Below are positions 1 to 7,173 of a stretch of DNA of 34,436 bases, piece by piece. The position numbers were made by a program, and so were the translations under genes. Within the stretch, counting starts at the first letter, position 1. Every line of letters begins with the position of its first letter. Below the pieces are notes generated by a model that saw only the letters and a list, made by a program, of their open reading frames with translations, made no database searches and had not been told where the DNA came from. Source of the stretch: Gemmatimonadota bacterium (GTDB lineage: Bacteria; JAAXHH01); contig VXWP01000010.1 of assembly GCA_009835325.1 (NCBI GenBank), positions 1 to 34,436 on the forward strand. The letters are read 5' to 3'.

Positions 1-630
1 GGTAAACAGTATGTTAGCACACTGCGTTTGGCCCAACAGGGTGAAGTGCCCCCCTTAGTCTACCAGTCAGATGCAAGATACAAGGAAAACACGTTAGCCC
101 GATTCATAAGTCGCCAAGTTATGTACGATCCACAGTTGGTTGATGAAATGTTAAATTCAAAACAGAAGGATGTTATCGTAGAGTTTTTACGGAAATTCGA
201 ACCTAAGACGGTGGACGTTAGAATAACATTGGATAGGATTATCGCAGTCGATATTGGCTTAGATTCGTTCTTACCGGTTAATCATCTTGGGGGTGGGCCG
301 GGGCGTATGTTAACGATTCTTAGTGGGCTCTATGGAACGAGGACTGGAATCCTGATAATAGATGAAGTTGAGAATGGTTTCCATGTCTCTTCTATTACAG
401 AACTTTGGCGTATGATCCTTGAGCATTCAAGAATCACAAACACTCAGGTATTTGTTACCACTCACAGTAGAGATGTGTTAGAAGGTCTGAATGACGTTCT
501 AGTCGGAGAACAGGATTCAGTTGCCTGCTATTGGTTGAGTAAGCTTGATTCTGACCAAATCAAAGCCTATAGATATTCGCCACTCGAGTTGGCAGGAGCA
601 CTCGATGCGAATATCGATATTCGTCACTAA
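1..630 (+). CDS. AAA-family (AAA_15/OLD-like) ATPase, C-terminal part
   Basis: The reading frame is open to the first base of the window, so the gene begins upstream and the Walker A region is not visible. About 209 C-terminal residues remain. They show a Walker B motif (GILIIDEVENGFH) preceded by a glycine-rich signature-like segment (GGGPGR), then an H-loop (QVFVTTHSRDVL). This layout is typical of ABC/SMC-like AAA ATPases of the AAA_15/AAA_21 and OLD type. The stop at 628-630 lies 8 nt before the TTG start of the TOPRIM-like gene, so the two form an operon. In OLD, Gabija and PARIS systems such ATPases sense phage or DNA and control a TOPRIM nuclease; that role is inferred here. Base composition is far more AT-rich than in genes beyond 2.6 kb, which suggests horizontal transfer. 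Family assignment is firm; substrate is unknown. Confidence 0.85.
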   Translation, partial: GKQYVSTLRLAQQGEVPPLVYQSDARYKENTLARFISRQVMYDPQLVDEMLNSKQKDVIVEFLRKFEPKTVDVRITLDRIIAVDIGLDSFLPVNHLGGGPGRMLTILSGLYGTRTGILIIDEVENGFHVSSITELWRMILEHSRITNTQVFVTTHSRDVLEGLNDVLVGEQDSVACYWLSKLDSDQIKAYRYSPLELAGALDANIDIRH

Positions 631-638
631 GGAAGAAA

Positions 639-1190
639 TTGAATCATATTTTAGTCGAAGGAACTGAAGACGAAAAGTTCCTCAACTCATATATTCGGTT
701 TTTGAATATCCCTGCTTTGGATTTTGAAATTAGACCAATAATGGGGAAAGGTAATATACATAGTTTTAGAAACGATATCGATGACTTGATTCGGAGAGAT
801 GTTAATGTCGTTATTGTATTTGATGCCGACCAATCTTTCGAAGATACATTAGATCAAATCCGGGACGCACTGAGTGGAATCATAGTCGAGAAGCAAGAGC
901 AACAAGTTCCATGTTTTTTGTTTCCAAACAACCACTTAAATGGTGCCCTTGAGGATTTACTTGAACAGATAACAAAGCGAGAGCATGCAAAGATCTTCGC
1001 ATGCTTCGAGTCGTACTCGCGTTGTATTGGTGAAAATTACATTACGCCAAATAAAAAAGGAAAGATTTACGCTTACAAGGAAGCGCTGGGTATATTGAAT
1101 ACGCCTTTCGAATCCTGTAGTTGGGACTTTGAAAACCTAGCTCTCGATCCATTACGTGTTTTTCTCCTGGGTAGTCTACGCACGTCGTAG
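639..1190 (+). CDS. TOPRIM-like protein (DUF3226/DUF4435-type) paired with ATPase
   Basis: This 183-residue protein opens with VEGTEDEKFLNSY, which fits the conserved-glutamate motif of TOPRIM folds. Near residues 58-66 it has VVIVFDADQS, matching the DxD metal-binding motif. It most resembles the DUF3226/DUF4435 group of small TOPRIM proteins. The only usable in-frame start is TTG at 639, with a Shine-Dalgarno-like AAGGAAG just upstream; no ATG or GTG lies in frame before it. It follows the AAA ATPase by 8 nt and is followed by a strong terminator, so the pair is a complete transcription end. By analogy with OLD-family and PARIS systems the TOPRIM protein would be the nuclease effector and the ATPase its regulator; this is inference. 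Length fits a single TOPRIM domain plus a helical tail. Confidence 0.72.
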   Translation: MNHILVEGTEDEKFLNSYIRFLNIPALDFEIRPIMGKGNIHSFRNDIDDLIRRDVNVVIVFDADQSFEDTLDQIRDALSGIIVEKQEQQVPCFLFPNNHLNGALEDLLEQITKREHAKIFACFESYSRCIGENYITPNKKGKIYAYKEALGILNTPFESCSWDFENLALDPLRVFLLGSLRTS

Positions 1191-1215
1191 GTGATGTTAC
1201 AGTTACTTTTAAAGT

Positions 1216-1263
1216 AAAACCGGAGGCATAAGTTCAACCCATATCTTATGCCTCCGGTTTTTT
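1216..1263 (+). terminator. Strong intrinsic terminator after the TOPRIM gene
   Basis: A perfect 17-bp stem (1216-1232 with 1245-1261) closes a 12-nt loop, and a run of six T (1258-1263) ends the structure. It lies 26 nt after the TOPRIM stop codon. The stem sits inside a longer imperfect palindrome covering about 1197-1284. Confidence 0.9.
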
Positions 1264-1284
1264 AACCTTTGAAGTAACCTGTAA

Positions 1285-2634
1285 TACGTAGTAGAGTAAA
1301 ACAAATCTGCCAATGATGCCGTTTTCATTAATTTCAATGGGGTATTCCTGTCGGTGCCGTTTACGGATAAAAACTGACCGTCAATCTGACGTTAACTAGC
1401 CACAGTTACTGACACCAGATATCAGCAGAAACGAAATATCCGAATTTTGAATGTGGTATACCCAATAACGTAATTACTTTTTGTTGTATCATAAGATACC
1501 TGACTAAAGCATTAAATTGGTGTTCTATGCCAGTATGGACTTCAATAGTCGGAGAGTGCAGATCCGAGACAGTTAAGAGTCTCGAATTGAATCATCCGGT
1601 TTGCTACGAGCCCCAGAGAATTTGGTGTAAGAGACAAAAGTTTGTGTACTGATTGAGAATTTACCCTAAGCAGTATTGTCTCTATCATCTGAGAAACAAA
1701 ACCGGCCATCGGCGTTCGGTGTTATTACCTAGTGGACACTTTTAGACCTGCTGATGGCTTCCCCCTCTGGGAGAAAGAACAGTTAGATTCTACTGCGATG
1801 GCATAATAAACACGCAGCCGGTTGACCAGTTACGGATCGATCTCGGTTTTAAATTCTGAAGGCATCCAAATCGAATCGGATCGTTTTGGGGATTCACTTA
1901 ACTCATCGAGTAGTAACAATTCATCACTAGTTTCACGACCTGCGCCTTGTCCTCAGATCTTGTTTAACATGAAGTAATAACCGGCGTTCTTAAGAGAACA
2001 CGGCGTAGTATTCCTCCGTTCGATTGAGTGGCTAACACTTGTAGAGTAACTTTGTGGCTATCAGTTCAACCACATTCTCGATGCCGCCTCAGGTACTAGT
2101 GAATCCAAGCTGGACGAAGTGGGCATTTTGGTTTTAATGACTCCCAATGAGGCTAATGATTTAGTAGTATCCGAACAACACGGTCCAGCACTCCTATAGA
2201 AAAAATGTCAATATAGGTTTATACCAGAATCCTGTGTCTTGTTTTACGTGTCTTGCTTGACACGAAACCAATTGGCAGTGGAACTCCACACATTGTTGGA
2301 TTTAGTAGATTAATCATATAGGGTTCGATCTCTTGTTGTGTTTTCTTAATTGTTTCTTTATTACAATGCCTTCCCGTACACTCCACAGTATTCACTCACA
2401 TACATCCCAACAGTGCACCTTCAATCCTACGTTGAATCTTTCTCTTCCATCCCGCTAAAATGTCACAACCCGGTTTTGTACTCAGCAAGAACGTGACAGT
2501 CTGAGCAGCCACGCAACTTTTTATACAATTAAGTCACGGTCACATATCTGTATCCGCATTGTCGTAATCTACGATTTAACTGTGGGTCAATTCGTTGGAA
2601 TTACGGCAGGGAGTCTTACATAGGTAGGTTGGTA
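1285..2634. other. AT-rich stretch with no recognisable gene
   Basis: About 1.35 kb is dense in stop codons in all six frames. The longest open stretches I read are near 50 codons and show no family features. Small dyads are visible: CGAGAC/GTCTCG (1565-1570 with 1579-1584) and CGTGTC/GACACG (2247-2252 with 2259-2264). I see no group I or II intron core, RNase P, tmRNA or CRISPR pattern. It could be decayed mobile-element DNA, an untranslated RNA, or a regulatory or attachment region of an island. Composition matches the ATPase/TOPRIM genes to its left, not the GC-rich DNA to its right. Confidence 0.6.
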
Positions 2635-2708
2635 TACCCCAGGCAGGATTCGAACCTGCGACCCTCGGATTAGAAGTCCGATGCTCTGTCCGACTGAGCT
2701 ACTGGGGC
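2635..2708 (-). tRNA. tRNA-Arg, anticodon UCU
   Basis: The reverse complement folds as a 74-nt cloverleaf. The acceptor stem is 7 bp with a terminal G-U pair. The D arm is GCTC/GAGC, and the anticodon stem is TCGGA/TCCGA around CT-TCT-AA. The variable loop is 5 nt and the T arm is GCAGG-TTCGAAT-CCTGC. The discriminator base is A and CCA is not encoded. The 3' end points into the AT-rich block, and the change in base composition falls at this gene, the usual position for an integrated element. Confidence 0.95.
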
Positions 2709-2719
2709 GCACCACCTTC

Positions 2720-2747
2720 AATATATGGGATCGGGGGTTGCTGTCAA
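2720..2747 (-). promoter_or_regulatory. Sigma-70-type promoter of the tRNA-Arg gene
   Basis: On the minus strand TTGACA (2742-2747) is followed after 16 bp by TATATT (2720-2725). The tRNA 5' end lies 11 nt further on, a normal distance for tRNA transcription. Confidence 0.8.
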
Positions 2748-2814
2748 CACGAGAGTGGGACGGCCCCGGGTCGACTTTTTGCGGTAGAAAGCGAGATTTC
2801 AAAAACGGCTTCCG

Positions 2815-2854
2815 ACTGTTGAGGTATGCCGCATTGAAGCGGTCACTCAACAGT
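2815..2854 (+). other. Two-level hairpin in the leader of the barrel operon
   Basis: A perfect 9-bp inverted repeat (2815-2823 with 2846-2854, ACTGTTGAG/CTCAACAGT) encloses a smaller CCGC/GCGG stem (2829-2832 with 2839-2842). It ends 22 nt before the ATG at 2877. There is no T run, so it is more likely an mRNA leader structure or a protein-binding dyad than a terminator. Confidence 0.55.
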
Positions 2855-2876
2855 TCATCTTCACATGGGAGCCAAA

Positions 2877-3686
2877 ATGAAACGTCTTCTACCGCTTTTA
2901 TTATTACTCGCGACACCGGGTACGGCCTGGAGTGCTTTCGAACCGGTTTACGCCGGTGCCAGACCCGTCGGCATGGCGGGTGCTTTCGTGGCCGTCGCGG
3001 ACGACGCCGAAGCGTCGTTCCTGAACCCGGGCGGTACGCCCAGGATAGGCCGGCTTGCCCTGACGAGCTACTATACGCGGCTCTTCGGCATGAAGGAACT
3101 GGCCCAGGTGGCCGTCTCCGCCGTCGCGCCGACGGGCCTGGGGCACTTCGGCCTGTTCTATCACGGACTGGGTAGCTCGCTGTACCGGGAAAGTGTCTTC
3201 GGCCTCTCCTACGGACGGTCCTTTGGCAGGCGGTTCCATGCGGGACTCGCCCTACGCAGATTGAGCCTTTCCATTGAAAACTACGAAGGCGCTTCCGCCG
3301 TTGCGATGGATGCGGGGATCCTTCTGGATCTCCCCTACGATCTTCGTCTTGGTGCGATGGCTCATGCCGTCGGCCGTTTTTCTCAATCCGGTCCCGCCGC
3401 GGAAAGCCCCCGCATCATCCAGGCGGGCTTGAGCCGGACGGGAGACCGTCTGACAGTTTCCTTCCAGCTCGACCGCCACCCCCGTCATGGCTACACCACG
3501 AGAGTGGGCCAGGAATTCCGCCTGGCCGAGTCCGTTACGATCCGTGCCGGTCTGACCACCGATCCTTCTCTGTTCTACGTCGGCCTGGGCCTGTCGAAGG
3601 GACGGGTCAAAACGGACTACGCCCTCTCGTCCCACGCCCTCCTCGGCATCACGCACCGGTTTTCCCTTACCATGGAGTTCGGTTGA
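2877..3686 (+). CDS. PorV/PorQ-like outer-membrane beta-barrel protein
   Basis: The protein of 269 residues begins with a signal peptide (MKRLLPLLLLLATPGTAWSA). Then comes the segment GARPVGMAGAFVAVADDAEA followed by a near-NPG turn, typical of PorV/PorQ (FadL-related) barrels. The rest is alternating aromatic and polar beta strands, ending close to an aromatic residue (MEFG). An upstream in-frame ATG at 2865 exists, but only the ATG at 2877 has a proper Shine-Dalgarno (GGGAG, 5 nt away) and starts directly at the signal peptide. The stop is one base from the next ATG, so it is co-transcribed and probably translationally coupled with the HhH-barrel gene. PorV members act in type IX secretion or as general outer-membrane proteins; no other T9SS gene is visible, so the function is open. 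Confidence 0.75.
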   Translation: MKRLLPLLLLLATPGTAWSAFEPVYAGARPVGMAGAFVAVADDAEASFLNPGGTPRIGRLALTSYYTRLFGMKELAQVAVSAVAPTGLGHFGLFYHGLGSSLYRESVFGLSYGRSFGRRFHAGLALRRLSLSIENYEGASAVAMDAGILLDLPYDLRLGAMAHAVGRFSQSGPAAESPRIIQAGLSRTGDRLTVSFQLDRHPRHGYTTRVGQEFRLAESVTIRAGLTTDPSLFYVGLGLSKGRVKTDYALSSHALLGITHRFSLTMEFG

Positions 3687-3687
3687 T

Positions 3688-5388
3688 ATGCGTCTGTTCA
3701 TGAAACCAATGTGGCGCGTACTGGCCGTCGGTTCCCTTGCGACGATGATGAGCGTGCCTGAAAAACGGGCGGCCCAGGATCTCGACTACTCGATCGATGC
3801 GCTGATCGACCGGGAAGCCGCCGATGTCGATCCGGAGGACATCGCGCTGCTGGTATCGCTGCGACGCGACCCGCTCGATATCAACCGGGCGGGCCGTACC
3901 GAGTTGGAACAGCTTCCGTGGATCACGCCTGCCCTCGCCGGCGCGATCGTGACCTGGCGTGAAAGACACGGCCCCTTCGGCAACGCCGGCGAACTCATAC
4001 GGGTTCAGGGTTTCACGCCTGCCCTTGTTTCGAGGATCAGTCCCTTTGTTCGCGCGGCAGGAGGCGGCGCAGGGGACGATCGAAGTTTCGATTCCACCGG
4101 GCGCCTGCGCGTGGCACGAAGCCGCACCGACCGTCCCGACACCCCGGGAAACGGAGTCCTGGGTATGCAGGCGGACATTGGACTGGGAAGCAGGTTCAAG
4201 CTGGGAGGACGGGGCGAACGCCGGGACCGGGGCGGCGAAACCCGGTGGCGGTCCGGATACGTGGAATTCGGCGGTTCGGCTACTTCCCGCAGGCTGATCC
4301 TTGGGTATTTTGAAAAGGATTTCGGCCAGGGACTGATATGGCGCAGCCATTCGATCCGGCCCTCCACGGCCAGTCTCAGCGCGTCGGTGAAACGCCGCAT
4401 CCGTGGCCTGCGGCCCGTGCGGACGACCTATGCATCGGGCGCTCGGCTCGGCGCGGCGCTGCGGATCGACCGTCGAGGATTCAGCCTGACGGGGATCCTT
4501 TCGCGGACCGATTCAGGCAAATGGGAGCCAGGCGGCCGCCTTGGCTGGAACCGGAACGGAGGGTTGGTCGGTATCTCGGTCCTGCAATCGGATGGTAGCC
4601 TGCGCGTTGGTACGGACCTCGACTTCCTATACGGCGGCACGAACCTGTTCGGTGAAATGGCGATCGACGGCGAGGGTTATCAGACTATTCAGGGAGGCAT
4701 GGTCTGGAGCATGGATGGCGTGGAAGGCGGACTGACCTTCCACCGCCAGCCGGATGCACGGTTGATTGAAAAGTCGGAAAGAACGTGGCAGAGCCTGCTT
4801 GTGCGCTGGCGGCCGGATCGCCGGACCACGCTTCAACTGAGCATCGAACCCCGGTTGACCTACCTGGAACTGTATCGGCGCAGTACCATGCGGTTTCGCC
4901 GCAGAATGGGGCGCGGTGTCATAGCCTCAGGAGTGTGGCGCCGTGAAACGGATGAGCGTCAGGTCACCGGATCGGCCTTGCTGGACACCTGGCGGGGACA
5001 GGTGGCCTGGCGGGTGCCGGACCGGGTCCAGTGGCGAGCCCGCTACGAGCGGCGCGGCCGGTCCGGTTTGAAGCCCGAACACGATCTGCGGCTGTACATG
5101 CGGTACCGATCCAAAGACCGCTTCAGCCTGTCCGCGCAGTGGGAATACACGCTGGCCGGATTTCCCACGCCGGAGGATACGCTTGCCGGGTTCTCCGGTC
5201 CGGAATCTTCGGCATCCCTGTTTAATACGAATCACCGCGCGAGGTGGGTTATCCTGCTATACGGACCGGTCGGACCGGGCGTTTCAACTCTGGTTCGCTA
5301 CACGCGGACCCGCCAGACCCGTTACGATCAACTCAAGGTACCCCTCGTCGAAACACGGTGGGTTCTGCAGTTGAATGCCCGGTGGTGA
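3688..5388 (+). CDS. Helix-hairpin-helix (ComEA-like) domain plus predicted beta-barrel
   Basis: This 566-residue protein has a signal-like N-terminus (to about residue 30). Next comes a short acidic linker, then a double helix-hairpin-helix unit at about residues 62-122 (LDINRAGRTELEQLPWIT ... RVQGFTPALVSRI), the ComEA-type DNA-binding module. The remaining 440 residues are strand-rich (repeated R-x-x-Y/W patterns) and the protein ends in aromatic W (LQLNARW), the usual end of an outer-membrane barrel. ATG 3688 is one base after the stop of the PorV-like gene. The architecture suggests a periplasmic DNA- or ligand-binding domain tethered to an outer-membrane pore. A role in DNA uptake is possible but unproven; a structural role is equally possible. 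Confidence 0.7.
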   Translation: MRLFMKPMWRVLAVGSLATMMSVPEKRAAQDLDYSIDALIDREAADVDPEDIALLVSLRRDPLDINRAGRTELEQLPWITPALAGAIVTWRERHGPFGNAGELIRVQGFTPALVSRISPFVRAAGGGAGDDRSFDSTGRLRVARSRTDRPDTPGNGVLGMQADIGLGSRFKLGGRGERRDRGGETRWRSGYVEFGGSATSRRLILGYFEKDFGQGLIWRSHSIRPSTASLSASVKRRIRGLRPVRTTYASGARLGAALRIDRRGFSLTGILSRTDSGKWEPGGRLGWNRNGGLVGISVLQSDGSLRVGTDLDFLYGGTNLFGEMAIDGEGYQTIQGGMVWSMDGVEGGLTFHRQPDARLIEKSERTWQSLLVRWRPDRRTTLQLSIEPRLTYLELYRRSTMRFRRRMGRGVIASGVWRRETDERQVTGSALLDTWRGQVAWRVPDRVQWRARYERRGRSGLKPEHDLRLYMRYRSKDRFSLSAQWEYTLAGFPTPEDTLAGFSGPESSASLFNTNHRARWVILLYGPVGPGVSTLVRYTRTRQTRYDQLKVPLVETRWVLQLNARW

Positions 5389-5438
5389 ATGGGTAGTTCA
5401 TCATCTCAAGTGGTTGAAGGAACCATATCAGGAGGCAA

Positions 5439-5715
5439 GTGAAAATTCAGAGAACAGTCCCTGACCGATGACTTAGAAGAAGAGTTCAGACAGCTGATTT
5501 CCAAAATATATGACGCCGTGCATGAAGGGAGGACCAGGTTGTTTCATGAAAAGACTACGCTCGACGACCTGTTCGTGACGGGCGAAGGCTCGCACGATAA
5601 AATCACCAATATACCTGATAAGTTCAAAGATCACTTAGTGGTTGCGTCGAACGGTAACCGGTCCTGGCTGGTCTGGAAACAGAACTGCTCTCCGTACTTA
5701 GGTGACCGGCCATAG
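5439..5715 (+). pseudogene. Small unrecognised ORF, apparently frameshifted near its start
   Basis: A perfect AGGAGG (5430-5435) precedes GTG at 5439, but that frame stops after 10 codons. One base over, a frame open from 5443 to the TAG at 5713-5715 reads as plausible protein: acidic amphipathic helix (LTDDLEEEFRQLISKIYDAV), then a mixed region and WLVWKQNC near the end. A run of four A next to the GTG would restore one frame of about 91 codons if it were three. The intact part could still start at CTG 5461 or GTG 5518. I recognise no family. It may be a recent frameshift, a sequencing or assembly error, or a real shorter gene. Confidence 0.4.
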
Positions 5716-5733
5716 GCTATGGGCGCGGCAGGA

Positions 5734-6564
5734 TCATTCCATCCGCGCATCGAGGATGACGCGCCCCAATAGTTCACAGGTCAGTTTCGCGGCGACGATC
5801 GCCGTCCCGCCGTCCCGGTCCAGCTTCGGATTGAGCTCGACCACATCGCCGCCGACCACGTACGGCGCACGCATCTCGGCAACGACCTCGAGCACCTGGC
5901 GCACGCTCAGTCCGCCCGGTTCGGGATGGGAGACGCCCGGCGCGAAACCGGGGTCGAGCGCATCGACGTCCATCGAGATGTAGACCGGCGTGTCGAACGC
6001 CAGCGCGGGAACCGGTCCGGTCGAGAAGGCGGGGATTACCTCGACGTTGTGTCGCTTCGCCGCGTCGTGCTGCGCGGGTGTGAAACTTCGAATACCGACC
6101 TGGACCAGTCGCTCGACGAGGCCGTCTTCCAGGATGCGGGCCATGGGGCAGGCGTGAGAATAGCGGTTGCCTTCGAAGTCGGGGTACAGATCCGGGTGCG
6201 CGTCGAAGTGCAGGAGGCTGATCCGGCCGTGTTTCGCGGCGAAAGCGCGAACTACGGGATAGGTGACCGCATGATCGCCGCCCAGGACGACGAGCCGAGA
6301 CGTTTCGTCCAGTGCCTGCCTGACCCCACGCTCGATGACATCGATGGGTTCGCGCGCGCCTTTTTCATCCGGTACCTCGAGGTCGCTGTGGTCGAGCACG
6401 CTGTCGCTCGGCCACACGCGCACGCCGGTCTCGGAGTATGGATTGCCAGATTCCGACCCGAGCGCGGCCCTGATTGCCGGAGGCGCGGAGGCCGGCCCGC
6501 GGCGAAAAGTCGAGTTTGCATCGAAACCGACCCCCAGCAGGCCGACTTTTATGCTATCCGACAT
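5734..6564 (-). CDS. Agmatinase/arginase/formimidoylglutamase-family ureohydrolase
   Basis: With the start at the ATG at 6564 the protein has 276 residues. All manganese-ligand motifs of the ureohydrolase family are present: GGDHAVT (H98), HFDAHPD (D121, H123, D125) and SMDVDALDP (D199, D201), followed by PEPGGLS. Such enzymes hydrolyse the guanidino or formimino group of agmatine, arginine, formimidoylglutamate or related compounds, releasing urea or formamide; substrate cannot be fixed from sequence. An in-frame ATG at 6618 would add 18 residues, but they are low-complexity and lie outside the family core; neither start has a strong ribosome-binding site. The gene is monocistronic as seen, divergent from the riboswitch-btuB unit. 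Confidence 0.85.
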   Translation of the reverse strand: MSDSIKVGLLGVGFDANSTFRRGPASAPPAIRAALGSESGNPYSETGVRVWPSDSVLDHSDLEVPDEKGAREPIDVIERGVRQALDETSRLVVLGGDHAVTYPVVRAFAAKHGRISLLHFDAHPDLYPDFEGNRYSHACPMARILEDGLVERLVQVGIRSFTPAQHDAAKRHNVEVIPAFSTGPVPALAFDTPVYISMDVDALDPGFAPGVSHPEPGGLSVRQVLEVVAEMRAPYVVGGDVVELNPKLDRDGGTAIVAAKLTCELLGRVILDARME

Positions 6565-6684
6565 CCTGTCTGTCCCGTTCGAGTTTTCGCCCCGATGAAT
6601 TCCATCATTGCCATGCATGGGTTGCAGTGCATGGCATATTAGTCACGGAGCGGTGGGTACCTCAAGAAAATTCACACTTTTCGT

Positions 6685-6713
6685 TTGATCTCCCGTCGAG
6701 ATGGCACTACATT
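6685..6713 (+). promoter_or_regulatory. Probable promoter of the riboswitch-btuB transcript
   Basis: TTGATC (6685-6690) and TACATT (6708-6713) are separated by 17 bp. Transcription would begin about 6720, exactly where the riboswitch P1 stem starts. Confidence 0.5.
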
Positions 6714-6720
6714 GACCTCA

Positions 6721-6881
6721 GCAGGTGAGAAGTTGGGAAGACGGTGCGAATCCGTCGCGGACCCGTCGCTGTGACCGGGGACGAAAGCCGCATCATGAGC
6801 TTAAGGGCTCGAGCCACTGTTCCGAAAGGAATGGGAAGGCGCGGTGAGTAGAACGATCCGGAAGCCAGAAGACCGACCTGC
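6721..6881 (+). ncRNA. Cobalamin (B12) riboswitch aptamer
   Basis: The core elements are all visible: P1 stem GCAGGT (6721-6726) with ACCTGC (6876-6881), and the early GGGAA-GGTGCGAATCC segment. The conserved GCCACTG/GGGAAGGCGC region and the B12 box (AGCCAGAAGACCGACCTGC, 6863-6881) follow. It lies upstream of a BtuB-type receptor, the classic target. When adenosylcobalamin binds, expression of the downstream gene should fall. The expression platform runs from 6882 to the terminator at 7028-7064. Confidence 0.95.
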
Positions 6882-7027
6882 GCCATAGTTTTCATCGGCA
6901 CTTCCGTGGACTGAAGTCGTCCGGTGTACATGGATAATGGAAAGCGTGGCCATCCGGCTTAGACGCTCCGGCTAAGTGTCCTGGGGCGTGGTATAGCGCG
7001 GACCACGCTCCGAGGATGATAAACGGC

Positions 7028-7064
7028 ATCCCCGTATCTGACATAGTCAGGTGCGGGGATTTTT
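7028..7064 (+). terminator. Riboswitch-linked intrinsic terminator before btuB
   Basis: A 14-bp stem (7028-7041 with 7047-7060, two G-U pairs) has a 5-nt loop and ends in five T. It is 110 nt before the btuB start and 147 nt after the aptamer, so it is a premature terminator in the btuB leader. Upstream segments AGCGTGG (6943-6949) and GCGTGG (6986-6991) can each pair with CCACGC(T) at 7003-7009, giving alternative folds in the platform. Confidence 0.85.
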
Positions 7065-7173
7065 GTTTAATGGGAGGTCACCTTGTAAAACAGCCTGACG
7101 CAGTATCCAGAAAGCCCCTTTTCGTGTCGCCGATATCGAAATCTCAATCGAATCGCCAGGTCAGGAGTCCAAA

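Noticed and set aside
1197-1284. Integron attC site
   Set aside because: The palindrome has suitable length, but its ends do not match the RYYYAAC and GTTRRRY core sites, and no cassette series follows.
1454-1463. TGGTATACCC as an att copy of the sequence at the tRNA 3' end (2630-2639)
   Set aside because: Only 10 bp are shared, mostly a palindrome, and no tRNA-derived bases beyond the end are repeated; chance is likely.
1285-2634. Group II intron, CRISPR or RNase P-like RNA in the empty stretch
   Set aside because: No domain V pattern, no regular direct repeats, and no conserved RNase P core were found by eye.
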